A DNA stretch of 64,000 nt from DATKZS01 sp035527835 [NCBI: bacterium] (GTDB lineage: Bacteria; RBG-13-61-14): assembly GCA_035527835.1 (NCBI GenBank), contig DATKZS010000093.1:1-64000 (forward strand), given 5' to 3'. The translations under genes were made by a program, and so were the position numbers. Shown here piece after piece: positions 7,143 through 17,416 of the stretch. The notes beneath the pieces are model-generated. The model saw only the letters and a list, made by a program, of their open reading frames with translations. It had not been told where the DNA came from and ran no database searches. Position 1 is the stretch's first letter, and each line of letters starts with the position of its first letter.

Positions 7143-7994
7143 CTATTTTTTCGCGGGCAATTCCTTCCAGAACTCTTCGAGTATGTCCCGGAGCTCCCCG
7201 GGCTTTTCCTCCTGCGGGCAGTGGCCGCAGTTCTCGATAAACACGCGCCGCGCGCCGGGAATCTCGCGCAGGAACACGCTGCTCATGTGCTTCCCCAGGA
7301 GCGGGTCCTTATGGCCCCAGACGATCAGCGTGGGCACGCGCATCTCTTTTAGCCGCTGGTCGAGCTGGGCCGCGGGCTCGTAGATGATGTGGCGCATGCA
7401 CTGGGCCGCGGCGTATGCGCCGGCCCGGTTGCCATAGCTGTGGTAATGGCCGAGCACGTCCCTGGCGGTGAGGAATGAGGAATCGTAGTAAGGCCCGCTT
7501 CTCCGATAATAATAGCCGTAGAGCGGAAGGGGCGTTATGCGCAGGAGCGCGGCCAGGGCGCGGGGAAAACGGCCGGCGTTGAACACCCACGGTGCGCCCT
7601 CGGAAACGCCCGCCGCGTCGAGCAGCGCCAGCGAGCGCACGCGCTCCGGGTGCTGGAGCGCGAACGCCGCCGCGATATGGCCGCCCATGGAGTTGCCGAC
7701 GAGGTGGAAAGGGCCGAGTCCCAGCGCGTCGGCGAGGCGGCCGAGGAGGCCGGTGAAGGTCTCCAATCGGTAGGGCATCAGGGGCTTGTCGGACTTGCCG
7801 AAGCCGGTCTGGTCATAGGCGATGACGCGGTGCCTCGCCGCGAGAATAGGCATCAACTTGTTCCAGTCATACGACGATCCGGTCCAGCCGTGGACTAGGA
7901 CCACCGGCTGACCTCTCCCCCCTTCTCGAAATGAGATTCTGATGTCATCCAGGATTATCGTTTTCTCTAACATTTCTTCCATGTCTGGAAACAT
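7143..7994 (-). CDS. Alpha/beta hydrolase
   Basis: This 283-residue enzyme has a complete alpha/beta-hydrolase triad: Ser102 in GNSMGG, Asp230 in WGHKDP and His258 in NCGHCPQEE. The oxyanion region is LVHGWTGSSYDW near 34-45. The closest general class is MhpC/BphD-like or esterase-type hydrolases. The substrate cannot be predicted. No signal peptide is seen, so it is probably cytoplasmic. The ATG at 7994 is preceded by GGAG at good spacing. It ends nine nt from the convergent lipoprotein gene and belongs to no clear operon. Confidence 0.82.
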   Translation of the reverse strand: MFPDMEEMLEKTIILDDIRISFREGGRGQPVVLVHGWTGSSYDWNKLMPILAARHRVIAYDQTGFGKSDKPLMPYRLETFTGLLGRLADALGLGPFHLVGNSMGGHIAAAFALQHPERVRSLALLDAAGVSEGAPWVFNAGRFPRALAALLRITPLPLYGYYYRRSGPYYDSSFLTARDVLGHYHSYGNRAGAYAAAQCMRHIIYEPAAQLDQRLKEMRVPTLIVWGHKDPLLGKHMSSVFLREIPGARRVFIENCGHCPQEEKPGELRDILEEFWKELPAKK

Positions 7995-8301
7995 CCCTTC
8001 TCCATCCCGTCAAAAAAACAACCGCAGCGGCCTCTGGCCTTCCGCCGGCTAGCGGGGGCAAAAGCCTCGCTATCCAATCAACGCCCCTGCCGATAATAGC
8101 ATTGCAAGGGTGCAATGAACATATTCAGGACCGGTTCAAGACTGCTCACTTCCACGCCAGCTTGATGACACAATGGAGATGCCCCGCCGCTTCTTTCCAG
8201 TCGCAAGTCAAACCTGGAACGAGCTATCAGCGGCTTTTCAATGAATTTGCAATCGTCTTGATTGGGTTGTAATAGACTCAGGCGGCAGGTAAAATTTAAC
8301 A
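7995..8301. other. Divergent intergenic region
   Basis: The 307 nt separate the hydrolase from the glycosyltransferase-like gene. A GGCCTCTGGCC palindrome occurs near 8030, similar to the core of the family J element, and a promoter for the plus-strand gene lies at 8267-8295. A 74-codon minus-strand frame (8078-8302) shows no recognisable homology and is not called. Confidence 0.4.
8267..8295 (+). promoter_or_regulatory. Promoter giving an apparently leaderless mRNA
   Basis: TTGTAA (8267-8272), a 17-nt spacer and TAAAAT (8290-8295) precede the ATG at 8302 by six nt. No Shine-Dalgarno is present, so transcription would begin at or next to the start codon. Confidence 0.45.
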
Positions 8302-9873
8302 ATGGTCCGGCGCGAGCTAAAATTATCAGGGGTGATGGATGAGGGGGGGGATCAGGCTCCTCCTTCCGAACGATTTTCCACGTATCTTATTTTGAGTTAC
8401 TGTGTTTTAGTGGCGATTTGCTGGCTCATCTTTCCCGCTTTTTTCATCGCCGGGGACTCGTATTTTTACCTGGTTACGGCCAGAAATTTGGCCCTGACCG
8501 GCCGCCAGAGCTTCTCCGGAATCTATCCCACTAACGGCCTGCACCCGCTCTGGCTGTATTGTTTAAGCGCATATTCATGGCTGGTTTCATTGGTGGATGC
8601 CAAGCTGTTATACAATCCCGCTTACGCGGCCCCGCTTCCCGCGATTTTTCTGATTCTGGGCACATTGAGCCTGCGGCGAACGGCCCGGTCGCTCCAGGCG
8701 CCGTTTGCTTTTTTAGCCCTTCCCCCGGTCTGCTTTCTCACGATCTTCGGGATGCTCTATTCCGAGGCCCACCTCTATTATTTTTCCCTTTCGCTGCTGT
8801 CGGCGCTGGCCACGGAAAAGGGGCGCGGCGGGCTCCGGCGTCACCTGGCGGTCGGCGCCGCGGCGGGCTTGGTGTTTTTGTCCCGGCTTGATTCCGTCTT
8901 TTTCGTGGCCGCTTTTTACGTCTGGTATCTGGTGTTCACCAGGTCCTGGGTCCGGACGATGGTCGCGGGATTGATTACCTCGGTGCCGGCGCTTGCCTAC
9001 ATGGCCTTTAATTATTTTTATTTCGGAGGGGTGGTCACGGTGAGCGGATGGCTGAAATCATCTTTTCCCCGGATTCAAATCTCCGGGATTTCTTATAATC
9101 CTCCCGTAAACTTGGGGCTGGCGGGGTATCAGGTGCTGTTCGGTATCATTCCGATTTTAGCCGCCGCAACCATCGCCCTGATTAGTCGCAAGGCATTTCA
9201 CGGCAACCGGAGCATTATTTGGGCTTTCCTGGCCGGAGCAGTGCTGCATTGGCTCCAGGTAAGCCTGTTCACCACCGGCTTTACCCTGTGGTATTGGTAT
9301 TATGTGCTTCCAATGGTTTTGGCCGGGATGGCCCTGGCAGTCCAGGCTGGAGAGGCCACGCGCCTTGGCGGGCGGTCGAAAGCCTTTGCCATGATCGTGA
9401 TCCTGTGCTCACTGGTCACGGTCGGCTATATCAAAATTAACTTGGGGCCTGAAAAATTGGCCGGATCGTCCAGCTATAAAACGCTTAGCTATATACGCAT
9501 GAACCATCTCAATGGCCAGACGATCCTGGTCTCGGAATGGCCGGGGATGGCCGCATTTTACACTGATAACCATATCATCGCGGCCGATATGCTTACCTCC
9601 AACCGCATATTCATCAAGGAAATGATCCGGTCCGGAAACGCGCTGGATTACATTATAAGATATTGCAATGCTCATGGACATGAGCTCGATTATATCATTT
9701 ACAATGGAGGAAAATGGCTGCGGCCGACGCCGGACAACCGGGAACTCGTATATTATGATCCTAAATTAACGCCGCTGGAGTATCGAGAGGCCGGCCGGTT
9801 GCGGGTCGGCCCGCCCATTTACAGCGTTACTTCGCCGCGTTTGATTGTCTGGAAGCTTGGCAACGGCCCTTGA
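8302..9873 (+). CDS. Polytopic membrane glycosyltransferase (PMT/GT39-like)
   Basis: A 523-residue multi-pass membrane protein with about ten hydrophobic segments. The first periplasmic loop carries GDSYFYLVTARNLA followed by TNGLHPLW, the arrangement seen in lipid-phosphate-sugar-dependent glycosyltransferases, where the acidic residue of the DxY(F)Y motif is catalytic. The C-terminal ~110 residues are soluble. It probably moves a sugar from a polyprenyl carrier to an envelope acceptor. A run of eight G lies inside codons 14-17 (8343-8350), a possible slippage site. The start at 8302 has no SD; ATG 8335 is an alternative but its AGGGG is too close. There is no tight operon partner. Confidence 0.7.
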   Translation: MVRRELKLSGVMDEGGDQAPPSERFSTYLILSYCVLVAICWLIFPAFFIAGDSYFYLVTARNLALTGRQSFSGIYPTNGLHPLWLYCLSAYSWLVSLVDAKLLYNPAYAAPLPAIFLILGTLSLRRTARSLQAPFAFLALPPVCFLTIFGMLYSEAHLYYFSLSLLSALATEKGRGGLRRHLAVGAAAGLVFLSRLDSVFFVAAFYVWYLVFTRSWVRTMVAGLITSVPALAYMAFNYFYFGGVVTVSGWLKSSFPRIQISGISYNPPVNLGLAGYQVLFGIIPILAAATIALISRKAFHGNRSIIWAFLAGAVLHWLQVSLFTTGFTLWYWYYVLPMVLAGMALAVQAGEATRLGGRSKAFAMIVILCSLVTVGYIKINLGPEKLAGSSSYKTLSYIRMNHLNGQTILVSEWPGMAAFYTDNHIIAADMLTSNRIFIKEMIRSGNALDYIIRYCNAHGHELDYIIYNGGKWLRPTPDNRELVYYDPKLTPLEYREAGRLRVGPPIYSVTSPRLIVWKLGNGP

Positions 9874-9921
9874 ATTATGGTTCTTCGCACTGGAGAATGG
9901 ATAATATGTGCGGCGCGGATC

Positions 9922-10008
9922 GCGTAGAGCGAAGGGCGAAGGGCGTAAATCAAATCGGCGCCAACCTAGGGGTCTTTCACGCCCTCCGCCCTGCGCTCTA
10001 CGCTCTAC
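9922..10008. repeat. Family G hairpin, GTAGAGCGAAGGGCG word
   Basis: The left arm (9922-9946) has GAAGGGCG words; the right arm (9979-10008) has the inverse CGCCCT and CGCTCTAC words. It lies between two convergent genes (8302-9873 and 10071-11165). Confidence 0.8.
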
Positions 10009-10070
10009 TCGCCTCCGGTTCCGCTCCCATGTTATGTTTCGGATCCACTCTGGAAGGTGAAGAACCTGAA

Positions 10071-11165
10071 TTATTGGCTCCGGCCCCGTCCCGCCACCTT
10101 CCACACGTTCTCGACCCGCCCATTCCTGATCGCGTACATGCGGTCGTGGAGGTTCACTGTGGTGCAGATGTGGGACGGGTAAAGCTCGACCTTGTCTCCG
10201 ATCTTGAGCGGGGAAGGGCCGCCGTCGGTGAAGAGGTGGCCGTGCTCCTCGGAGAGCATGGCGAGCCGGGCGCCGGGCACGCCGATCAGCTCGGGCAGGC
10301 CGAACTCGTAGGTCATCTGCTTCATGCCCGCGTCAATAATGGTCCATCCCGCGAGCGCGGGCGAGCGGGAACACACGGTGGAGAGGATGGTGGCGGCATT
10401 CTCGAAGCCGAGGTCGAGGTGTCCGTACTTCACGTCCATGAGGCAATAGGACCCGGCCTGGATCTCGGTGACTCCCGGAATAATGCCGCTGAAGTTGTAG
10501 GTGCCCGTGCCGCCGCCGGACACGATCGCGCAGGGCAGGCCCGCGGATTGGATCAGCTCGGCCGCCCGCACCAACTGGCCCATGCTCTTCCCGGCCTCCG
10601 CTCTTCTCTCTCCCGCGTCCTCCATGTTCACCACGTGGCCCTCGTAGCCCATCACTCCCCTGAGCTTGAGCCCCGGCGACTTGGCCACCAGCTTGGCCAG
10701 CGCCGGAGCGTCATCCGGCTTGACCCCGCACCGCGGCAGGCCCACGAACACGTCAACCACCACCCCGATGGTCACGCCCTCCGCATTCGCCGCCTCCGCC
10801 AGCATCGCCACCTGCTCCGGCCCATCCACCGCGCACTTCACATCGGCCTTGCGATTGAACACCGCCAGCAGGCCCAGCTTGTGTCGGCCCACCACCTCGT
10901 TCGCGATCAGGATGTCCTCGATCCCCGCGTCCACCAGGATCTCGGCCTCGCTCACCTTGGCGCAGGTGATCCCGATGGCGCCGGCCTTAAGCTGCATCTT
11001 TGCGATCTCCACGGTCTTGGGCGTCTTCCAGTGCGGCCGGAGCTTGGCCGGCTTGTCCTTGAAGAACTCCGCCATCTTGGTGATGTTGCGCTCCAGCTTC
11101 GTAAGGTCCACCAGCAGCGCGGGCGTATCAACCTCCCACTTGCTCTTGCCTACCATCTCGCTCAT
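10071..11165 (-). CDS. D-threonine aldolase/DSD1-family PLP enzyme
   Basis: A 364-residue fold-type III PLP enzyme. The N-terminal alanine-racemase-like barrel begins DTPALLVDL and carries the PLP lysine in RPHWKTPK (about Lys47). SGGGTGTYNF is a phosphate-binding loop. The C-terminal domain has the metal-site sequence PSHICTTVNLHD typical of D-threonine aldolase and D-serine dehydratase. Likely reactions are cleavage of D-threonine or other beta-hydroxy D-amino acids to glycine, or D-serine dehydration; the sequence does not decide. ATG 11165 is preferred because GGAG lies seven nt upstream. It follows mtnA on the same strand with a small hairpin between. Confidence 0.85.
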   Translation of the reverse strand: MSEMVGKSKWEVDTPALLVDLTKLERNITKMAEFFKDKPAKLRPHWKTPKTVEIAKMQLKAGAIGITCAKVSEAEILVDAGIEDILIANEVVGRHKLGLLAVFNRKADVKCAVDGPEQVAMLAEAANAEGVTIGVVVDVFVGLPRCGVKPDDAPALAKLVAKSPGLKLRGVMGYEGHVVNMEDAGERRAEAGKSMGQLVRAAELIQSAGLPCAIVSGGGTGTYNFSGIIPGVTEIQAGSYCLMDVKYGHLDLGFENAATILSTVCSRSPALAGWTIIDAGMKQMTYEFGLPELIGVPGARLAMLSEEHGHLFTDGGPSPLKIGDKVELYPSHICTTVNLHDRMYAIRNGRVENVWKVAGRGRSQ

Positions 11166-11203
11166 CTTCATGCTCCATTCATCAATACTGCCTTGGCAGG
11201 GGG

Positions 11204-11223
11204 CGCGGGTGCCCCCACCCGCG
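11204..11223. repeat. Short GC-rich hairpin between mtnA and the PLP enzyme gene
   Basis: CGCGGGT and ACCCGCG pair around a six-nt loop. There is no U-run, so it is unlikely to be an intrinsic terminator; it may be a small relative of the other intergenic palindromes. Confidence 0.55.
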
Positions 11224-11266
11224 AATTCTCTCACTCACCTACTTAGCGACGACTAATGTTCTTCTT

Positions 11267-12313
11267 TTATTTCTTCTCGAACAACGCCTTGACCGTGCGC
11301 TCCGTCGGCGGCTCCGCCACCCCCGCCTCGGTGAAGAGCGCCCGGATCAGGCCCGCGGGAGTGACGTCAAAGGCGGGGTAGATCACCCGCGTGTTTTCCG
11401 GCACGATGCGCGTGCCCAGGACGTGGGTGATCTCGTGCAACTGCTGGCGGTCCTCGATCGGGATGTCATCGCCGGTCGCGGTCTCCAGGTCAATGGTGGA
11501 CAGCGGCGCCGCGATGAAGAACGGCACGCGGTGCCGGTCCGCCAGCACCGCCACCGAGTAGGTCCCGATCTTGTTGGCGGCGTCGCCGTTGGCGGCCACC
11601 CGGTCGGCGCCGGTGATCACCTTGTTGATCCGGCCCATCTTCATGAGATGGCCCGCCATGCTGTCGGTGATGAGCGTGACCGGGATGTGGTCCTGCATCA
11701 GCTCCCAGACCGTGAGCCGCGCGCCCTGCAAAAAAGGCCGCGTCTCGTCCGCGATCACCTCGATCCTCTTGCCCTGCTCCAGCGCCGCCCGGATCACCCC
11801 CAGCGCCGTGCCGTAACCGCCGGTCGCCAGCGCGCCCGCGTTGCAGTGCGTCAGCACCACGTCGCCGTCATCCAGGTACTCCGCGCCGTTCATACCCATC
11901 CGGCGGTTGATCGCGATGTCCTCTTCAAGCACTTTGATCCCTTCCCGCTCGCACGCCGCCGCGATCTCCGCCGGCGGCGCGTCCTTAATCTTGGCAATCA
12001 GGTTCTTCATCCGCTCGAGCGCCCAGAACAGGTTGACCGCGGTCGGCCGGGTGCGGGCGAGCCGGGAGATGGCCCGATCCATGAACTCATGGAATGCCTG
12101 GCCGGACTTCCCCGACGCCTCTCCGGCCGCCAGGGCCACTCCCATGGCCGCTGCGATGCCGATGGCCGGCGCGCCCCGGATCACCATCTCCTCGATGGCC
12201 TCGGCAACCTGCTCGTGCGTCGCATAGGTGTTGTAGATTTCCTCGAGCGGCAGCCGGCGCTGGTCCAGCATCACCACCGATCCGTCCCGCCATTTGATCG
12301 TGAAAAAGCTCAT
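11267..12313 (-). CDS. mtnA: Methylthioribose-1-phosphate isomerase
   Basis: MtnA isomerises 5-methylthioribose-1-phosphate to the ribulose form in methionine salvage. The 348-residue protein has all the family landmarks: [13 protein letters not shown] near 46-58, the catalytic Cys157 in [31 protein letters not shown] near 189-200, and the catalytic Asp237 in [21 protein letters not shown] 12313 is preceded by GGAG at six nt. Longer frames to 12397 read into a family H repeat. No other methionine-salvage gene is adjacent. The neighbours are enolase upstream and the PLP enzyme downstream, all on the minus strand but separated by repeats. Confidence 0.95.
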   Translation of the reverse strand: MSFFTIKWRDGSVVMLDQRRLPLEEIYNTYATHEQVAEAIEEMVIRGAPAIGIAAAMGVALAAGEASGKSGQAFHEFMDRAISRLARTRPTAVNLFWALERMKNLIAKIKDAPPAEIAAACEREGIKVLEEDIAINRRMGMNGAEYLDDGDVVLTHCNAGALATGGYGTALGVIRAALEQGKRIEVIADETRPFLQGARLTVWELMQDHIPVTLITDSMAGHLMKMGRINKVITGADRVAANGDAANKIGTYSVAVLADRHRVPFFIAAPLSTIDLETATGDDIPIEDRQQLHEITHVLGTRIVPENTRVIYPAFDVTPAGLIRALFTEAGVAEPPTERTVKALFEKK

Positions 12314-12336
12314 GATGCACTCCAATAATATTGGTG

Positions 12337-12382
12337 GGCCCGACACTCCGGTCGGGCGCGGGCGGGACTGGAGTGTCCCCCC
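12337..12382. repeat. Family H double hairpin, GACACTC word
   Basis: CCCGAC/GTCGGG and GGGAC/GTCCC hairpins share an ACTCC/GGAGT core. A third partial copy of the word (GGGACCGGAGTGTC) lies at 12501-12517, and a family C hairpin sits between them. Confidence 0.75.
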
Positions 12383-12415
12383 TGCCGAGTGGCCCAAGGC
12401 CTTAACAAAAATTCA

Positions 12416-12483
12416 TTAACAAGGATATTCAGGATGTCAAGGATAAGATTTTTTATCCTGAATATCCTGTACCTCCTTGTTAA
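12416..12483. repeat. Family C hairpin (copy 2)
   Basis: The left arm 12416-12448 (TTAACAAGGATATTCAGGAT-like) pairs with the right arm 12453-12483. It lies between eno and mtnA and is flanked by family H words, suggesting nesting. Confidence 0.85.
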
Positions 12484-12500
12484 ATAATTATTTCAACCGA

Positions 12501-12517
12501 GCGGGACCGGAGTGTCA
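12501..12517. repeat. Family H half-word at the eno stop codon
   Basis: GCGGGACCGGAGTGTC is the inverse of the left hairpin at 12341-12357. It ends three nt from the eno stop codon. Confidence 0.6.
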
Positions 12518-12519
12518 CT

Positions 12520-13889
<1,370 letters not shown>

Positions 13890-13896
13890 TTAAAAA

Positions 13897-14949
13897 CTAT
13901 TTTGCAGCAATCTGTTCCTCGACGGCCTTGGCGAGCGCTCCCGCGACCAGCAGATAACCCTCCCGGTTCGGATGGATCACGTCCTGGTCCGGGTCCTCGA
14001 ATAGGTCTTTAGCAGGCCAATCTGAGAAAAGCAAGTCCAGGTCAATGAGCGGCGCGCCGGTTTCGCGGGCCGCGCCGCGCGCGATGTCGTTATATTGATT
14101 GTGGAACCGTTGCAGGTCCGCGGGCGCTCGGATGAACTCGAGGGCCGTCATGAACTCCGGCGCCTTGCCGGCCACGATGGCGGAAGGCGCGAGCGCGATG
14201 AGCGGCAAGACATGCGCCGCCCGGCATTCCCCGATCATCTTCACCAGGTTCGCGTGGTAATCGTCCGGCGCCACCCGCATGGTGAGCGGCGGCAGAGAGA
14301 CCGCGGCGCGGACCCGCGCCACGATCTTGTTCAATAACTGGTAGGTGCGGAGCGCGCGGAGCGGCGCGAGCAGCCCGGCCGCGTCCGAGTCGCCCACGAT
14401 CTGGTCCTGGTCCGCGAAGCCCTTGGCCAGCCAGTGGTCGTTCCAGCCGAACATGATGATCACTACGTCCGGATGATATTGGTCGAGCACTCGAGGCAGC
14501 AGCTTCCGTCCCTGCCACGAGGAATAGCCGGGCACCCCGAAATTAATGGCCTCCACCGGCCGGCCGAGCTCTTTCGTCAGCTCCTCACTAAGCAGGGCAG
14601 GGTACGCCGCGTCCGGCCGGCCGAACGTCACCGAGTCGCCGAGGCACGCGATGCGCAACGCTCCCGCGGCCTTTTGCGCCTTGAACTCCGGCCCGCGGAA
14701 GCCCTCATGGTTCAGCGGCTCGAACCCTTCTCCAAAATTAAACCCCGGCCGCATGCGCCACAACAGCTCCGGGTCCGGCTCGAACACCTGGTAGAGCTCG
14801 TTGGGCCGCGGGAAGTTGAACTGCATGTAGGACAGCGAGCGCTGGCAGGTGAAGTCGATTAAACGCAGGCCGAGCTCCAGGCCGGCGAGCGCTGCCAGGG
14901 TGATCACGGCCGCGAAAAAAATCCGGCGTCCGGCGGGCGTCCGGCTCAT
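13897..14949 (-). CDS. Membrane-anchored SGNH/GDSL hydrolase
   Basis: A 350-residue protein with one N-terminal membrane anchor (about residues 10-27, ending LELGLRL). The SGNH triad is complete: Ser106 in CLGDSVTFG, Gly in NFGVPGYSSWQG, Asn in FGWND and Asp323/His326 in QDVIHPN. Such anchored SGNH enzymes often deacetylate or acylate surface polysaccharides, which matches the glycosyltransferase at the head of this operon. The ATG at 14949 overlaps the stop of the upstream SGNH gene by four nt, and GGGGAG lies upstream. The true substrate is unknown. Confidence 0.8.
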   Translation of the reverse strand: MSRTPAGRRIFFAAVITLAALAGLELGLRLIDFTCQRSLSYMQFNFPRPNELYQVFEPDPELLWRMRPGFNFGEGFEPLNHEGFRGPEFKAQKAAGALRIACLGDSVTFGRPDAAYPALLSEELTKELGRPVEAINFGVPGYSSWQGRKLLPRVLDQYHPDVVIIMFGWNDHWLAKGFADQDQIVGDSDAAGLLAPLRALRTYQLLNKIVARVRAAVSLPPLTMRVAPDDYHANLVKMIGECRAAHVLPLIALAPSAIVAGKAPEFMTALEFIRAPADLQRFHNQYNDIARGAARETGAPLIDLDLLFSDWPAKDLFEDPDQDVIHPNREGYLLVAGALAKAVEEQIAAK

Positions 14950-16175
14950 GGCGCGCTCTCCCCGCAATGCTTACGAAAAGCGGGCAGCTCCGCGATGATC
15001 TCATCGAGCTTTTGCGCGATGAGCTCGTGGCCCCAGTCGTTGGGATGGCCGTTGTCAATCATCAGGTAGCGCCACGGCTCCTTCGCGATCTCATCGGGCA
15101 TGGCCTTCTTGACGGCGGCCGCGCGCGCGGGGTCCATGCGTCCGGCCTCGATGGAGGCGAGGCCGTCGCTGAAGATTTGGCGCAGGTCAATCTCCGGGAC
15201 GTGGAGCTCGCGGGCCAGCGCCTCGTGCACGTCCGCCGCGTCCCACTGCTTCCAGTCCGCGGTCAGGCGCGCGCCGCTTCGGTCGGCCACTTCCTTGATC
15301 GCTCGCGAGACGTCGTCAGTCGGCAGCGACGGAAAGTCCACGTTGATCAGGATGAGGCCGGCTCCGATCGCGTCGCATTCTCTCTTCACCGTGTGGACGT
15401 TGTCCGCGAATTCCTCCATGCTCACCTTGCGCTTGAGCCTGGGGATGTAGGTCTTCGGGTCCAGGCTCAGTCCGCGCGCGCGGTTTTCCAGGTACACCAC
15501 GCCCGCCTTGATGAGCTTGTAGAGTTGGAAGCGGCTCAGGAACAGGGTGAGCGGCTTGACGTCCCAGGTGCGGTCGCGCATGTGCTCCTGGTCGCTTTTG
15601 AGCGCGGGGAGACGGTCGTTGGGCCCGAAGCCGAAGATGACGAGGTCCGGCCGCCACTTCCTGACGTACAGGTCCATGAGCTCGCGTCCCTGGAAGGAGG
15701 TATAGCCGGTGACGCCGAGGTTCAGGACCTCCACCTTGCCCGCGCCGCATTGCTTTGCGAGCAGGCCTTGAAGCTGGGCCGCGAACGTCTCGTCGTCGCC
15801 CACGCTCCAGCCGAAGGTGGTCGAGTCGCCGATGCAGGCCACGCGATATACGCCCGCCGGCTTGCCGTCCGTGAACTCCGGCCCGCGGAAGCCGTGGCCG
15901 TTGATGTGCACCGGCTTCCGATAGATGCCGTGCGCGTCGAGCACCTGGTTGGGCTTGAAGCGCCAGAACAGCACCGGGTCGAACTCCACCGTGCGGTTCA
16001 TGACCCGCCGGATGCCCTTCATCTCCAGGAGCGGCATGCCCAGGATGTCCGCGCCGAAGTTGAAATAAAAATTGAATTCGTGCAGCCGGAGCACCGTCTC
16101 CGCGCCGCCCAGCACCGCCACCGCGACGACCGCCGCGAAAATTATTTTTTTTGTCCGCGAAGCTCGCGTCATCAC
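14946..16175 (-). CDS. Membrane-anchored SGNH/GDSL hydrolase
   Basis: A 409-residue relative of the downstream gene. The N-terminal anchor is at about 10-30 and contains the same AETVLRL end. The active-site blocks are Ser118 in CIGDSTTFGW, NLGVTGYTSFQG, FGFGPND and Asp374/His377 in IDNGHPNDWG. It is about 60 residues longer than its neighbour, with an insert before the C-terminal block. It overlaps the GT4 gene upstream and the SGNH gene downstream by four nt each, so all three are co-translated. The tandem pair looks like a duplication that has diverged. Confidence 0.8.
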   Translation of the reverse strand: MMTRASRTKKIIFAAVVAVAVLGGAETVLRLHEFNFYFNFGADILGMPLLEMKGIRRVMNRTVEFDPVLFWRFKPNQVLDAHGIYRKPVHINGHGFRGPEFTDGKPAGVYRVACIGDSTTFGWSVGDDETFAAQLQGLLAKQCGAGKVEVLNLGVTGYTSFQGRELMDLYVRKWRPDLVIFGFGPNDRLPALKSDQEHMRDRTWDVKPLTLFLSRFQLYKLIKAGVVYLENRARGLSLDPKTYIPRLKRKVSMEEFADNVHTVKRECDAIGAGLILINVDFPSLPTDDVSRAIKEVADRSGARLTADWKQWDAADVHEALARELHVPEIDLRQIFSDGLASIEAGRMDPARAAAVKKAMPDEIAKEPWRYLMIDNGHPNDWGHELIAQKLDEIIAELPAFRKHCGESAP

Positions 16176-17215
16176 CGCGACCCCGCCACCGACCGATAAA
16201 CGCGGTCCAGGATCTGGGCCATCTTCTCGATTGAAAATTCCGCGGCCCGCCGAAGTCCGCCCGCGATCAGCCGCCTCCGCAGCTCATGGTCGCCAACCAG
16301 CGCCGCCATTTTCTCCGCAAGCTCATTGGCGTTGCCGCGCTCGAACAACAGGCCCGATACCCCATCCTCCACCGCCTCCGGGATCCCGCCCACGCGCGAG
16401 CCGACCACCGGCACGCCCCGCGCCATGGCCTCGATGAGCGTCAGCCCGAACGCCTCCCGCCAGCTCGGCAGCACCAGGAGCCGCGCCCGCTTGAACCACT
16501 GCTCCAGCGCCGGTGCGTCCTGGTGCGGCAGGAACGTGACCGGCAGGCCCCGCGAGATGAGGCGCGCCCAGGCCCGCGTGTGCGCATACTCGCGGCCAAT
16601 CACCACGAGCCGCGCGCGCGGGTGCGTCCGGCAAAGGAGCGGCAGCGCCTTTACCAGCATTGAAAATCCCTTGCGAAAAATGTCGCGGCCCAGAAACAGA
16701 ATTATTTTTTCATCTTTTTCATCAACCGGGGAGAGTGGGACAGGATCGCATTCCATGCCCTTGATGCCCAGCGTCACGACATGGACCGGCGGCTTGCTCA
16801 CGCCTTCTTTATTGAACTCTTCGTCCATCACCCGTCGCAGCGATCCGGCCACTGCTTCGCTGTGCGCGATCACGGCTGACGCGCGCCGGAGCACCGCCAA
16901 GTGATGCGAGTAGAGCTGCCGCCGCCGCAGCCGCCGGAGCAGCGCGTCCGGGGCAGGGTAGGGCTCGTGCCGCACCCAGTAGTCGTCATGGACGTCAGCC
17001 AGCACCGGCGCCTTCACCGTCTCGACAAAGTGCGGCGACAACCGCTTGATGTCAATCACGTGCACCAGGTCGAGGTCCGGGCAGCTCCCGTCCATGTTGC
17101 ACAGCAGATGCCTCCCGGCCATGGCCGCCCGGACCGATGCCAGGTAGGTAAATGGTCCGGTGCCCGATCCGATGCCGGGCGCGACGATCCCCACGTTGAG
17201 CGCGCGCTCTTCCAT
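16172..17215 (-). CDS. Glycosyltransferase family 4
   Basis: A 347-residue GT-B glycosyltransferase. The C-terminal half has the nucleotide-sugar signature, with ILFLGRDIFRKGF near 172-184 and the E-x7-E motif Glu254/Glu262 in REAFGLTLIEAMARG. The N-terminus begins with a Rossmann strand (NVGIVAPGIGSGTGPF). It probably adds a sugar to a lipid-linked or surface glycan that the two downstream SGNH enzymes modify. It is the first gene of the three-gene operon. An AGGA precedes the ATG by about nine nt, but the same stretch also reads as a -10 (TAGGAT) with TTGGCC 17 nt upstream, so a very short leader is possible. Confidence 0.82.
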   Translation of the reverse strand: MEERALNVGIVAPGIGSGTGPFTYLASVRAAMAGRHLLCNMDGSCPDLDLVHVIDIKRLSPHFVETVKAPVLADVHDDYWVRHEPYPAPDALLRRLRRRQLYSHHLAVLRRASAVIAHSEAVAGSLRRVMDEEFNKEGVSKPPVHVVTLGIKGMECDPVPLSPVDEKDEKIILFLGRDIFRKGFSMLVKALPLLCRTHPRARLVVIGREYAHTRAWARLISRGLPVTFLPHQDAPALEQWFKRARLLVLPSWREAFGLTLIEAMARGVPVVGSRVGGIPEAVEDGVSGLLFERGNANELAEKMAALVGDHELRRRLIAGGLRRAAEFSIEKMAQILDRVYRSVAGSR

Positions 17216-17311
17216 GAACCATTATCCTACATTAACTGTCGGCGAGGGCCAAAGAGGAACGGCGGGCCACAAGGACCGGGCAGTGAATGGACGTCTATGT
17301 CTATAGAGATT

Positions 17312-17388
17312 AATAACAGGGAGGTACAGGATTAACAGGATAATTTCCGGATTTTTCTATCCTGTGAATCCTGTACATCCCTGTTATT
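17312..17388. repeat. Family C hairpin (copy 3)
   Basis: The arms 17312-17342 and 17358-17388 (AACAGGGAGGTACAGGATT and its inverse) form a nearly perfect stem of about 30 bp. A T-run follows on the plus strand. It lies 28 nt beyond the stop codon of the PAP2 gene. Confidence 0.9.
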
Positions 17389-17416
17389 TTTTCTTGAGAT
17401 GGTTATGAAACTGGCT

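Noticed and set aside
8078-8302. A 74-codon minus-strand frame ahead of the glycosyltransferase gene
   Set aside because: No recognisable motif, no SD and overlap with the promoter region; not supported as a gene.
17312-17395. Family C hairpin plus T-run as an intrinsic terminator
   Set aside because: The T-run lies on the plus strand, while both neighbouring genes are transcribed from the minus strand; the same hairpin occurs elsewhere without a T-run.
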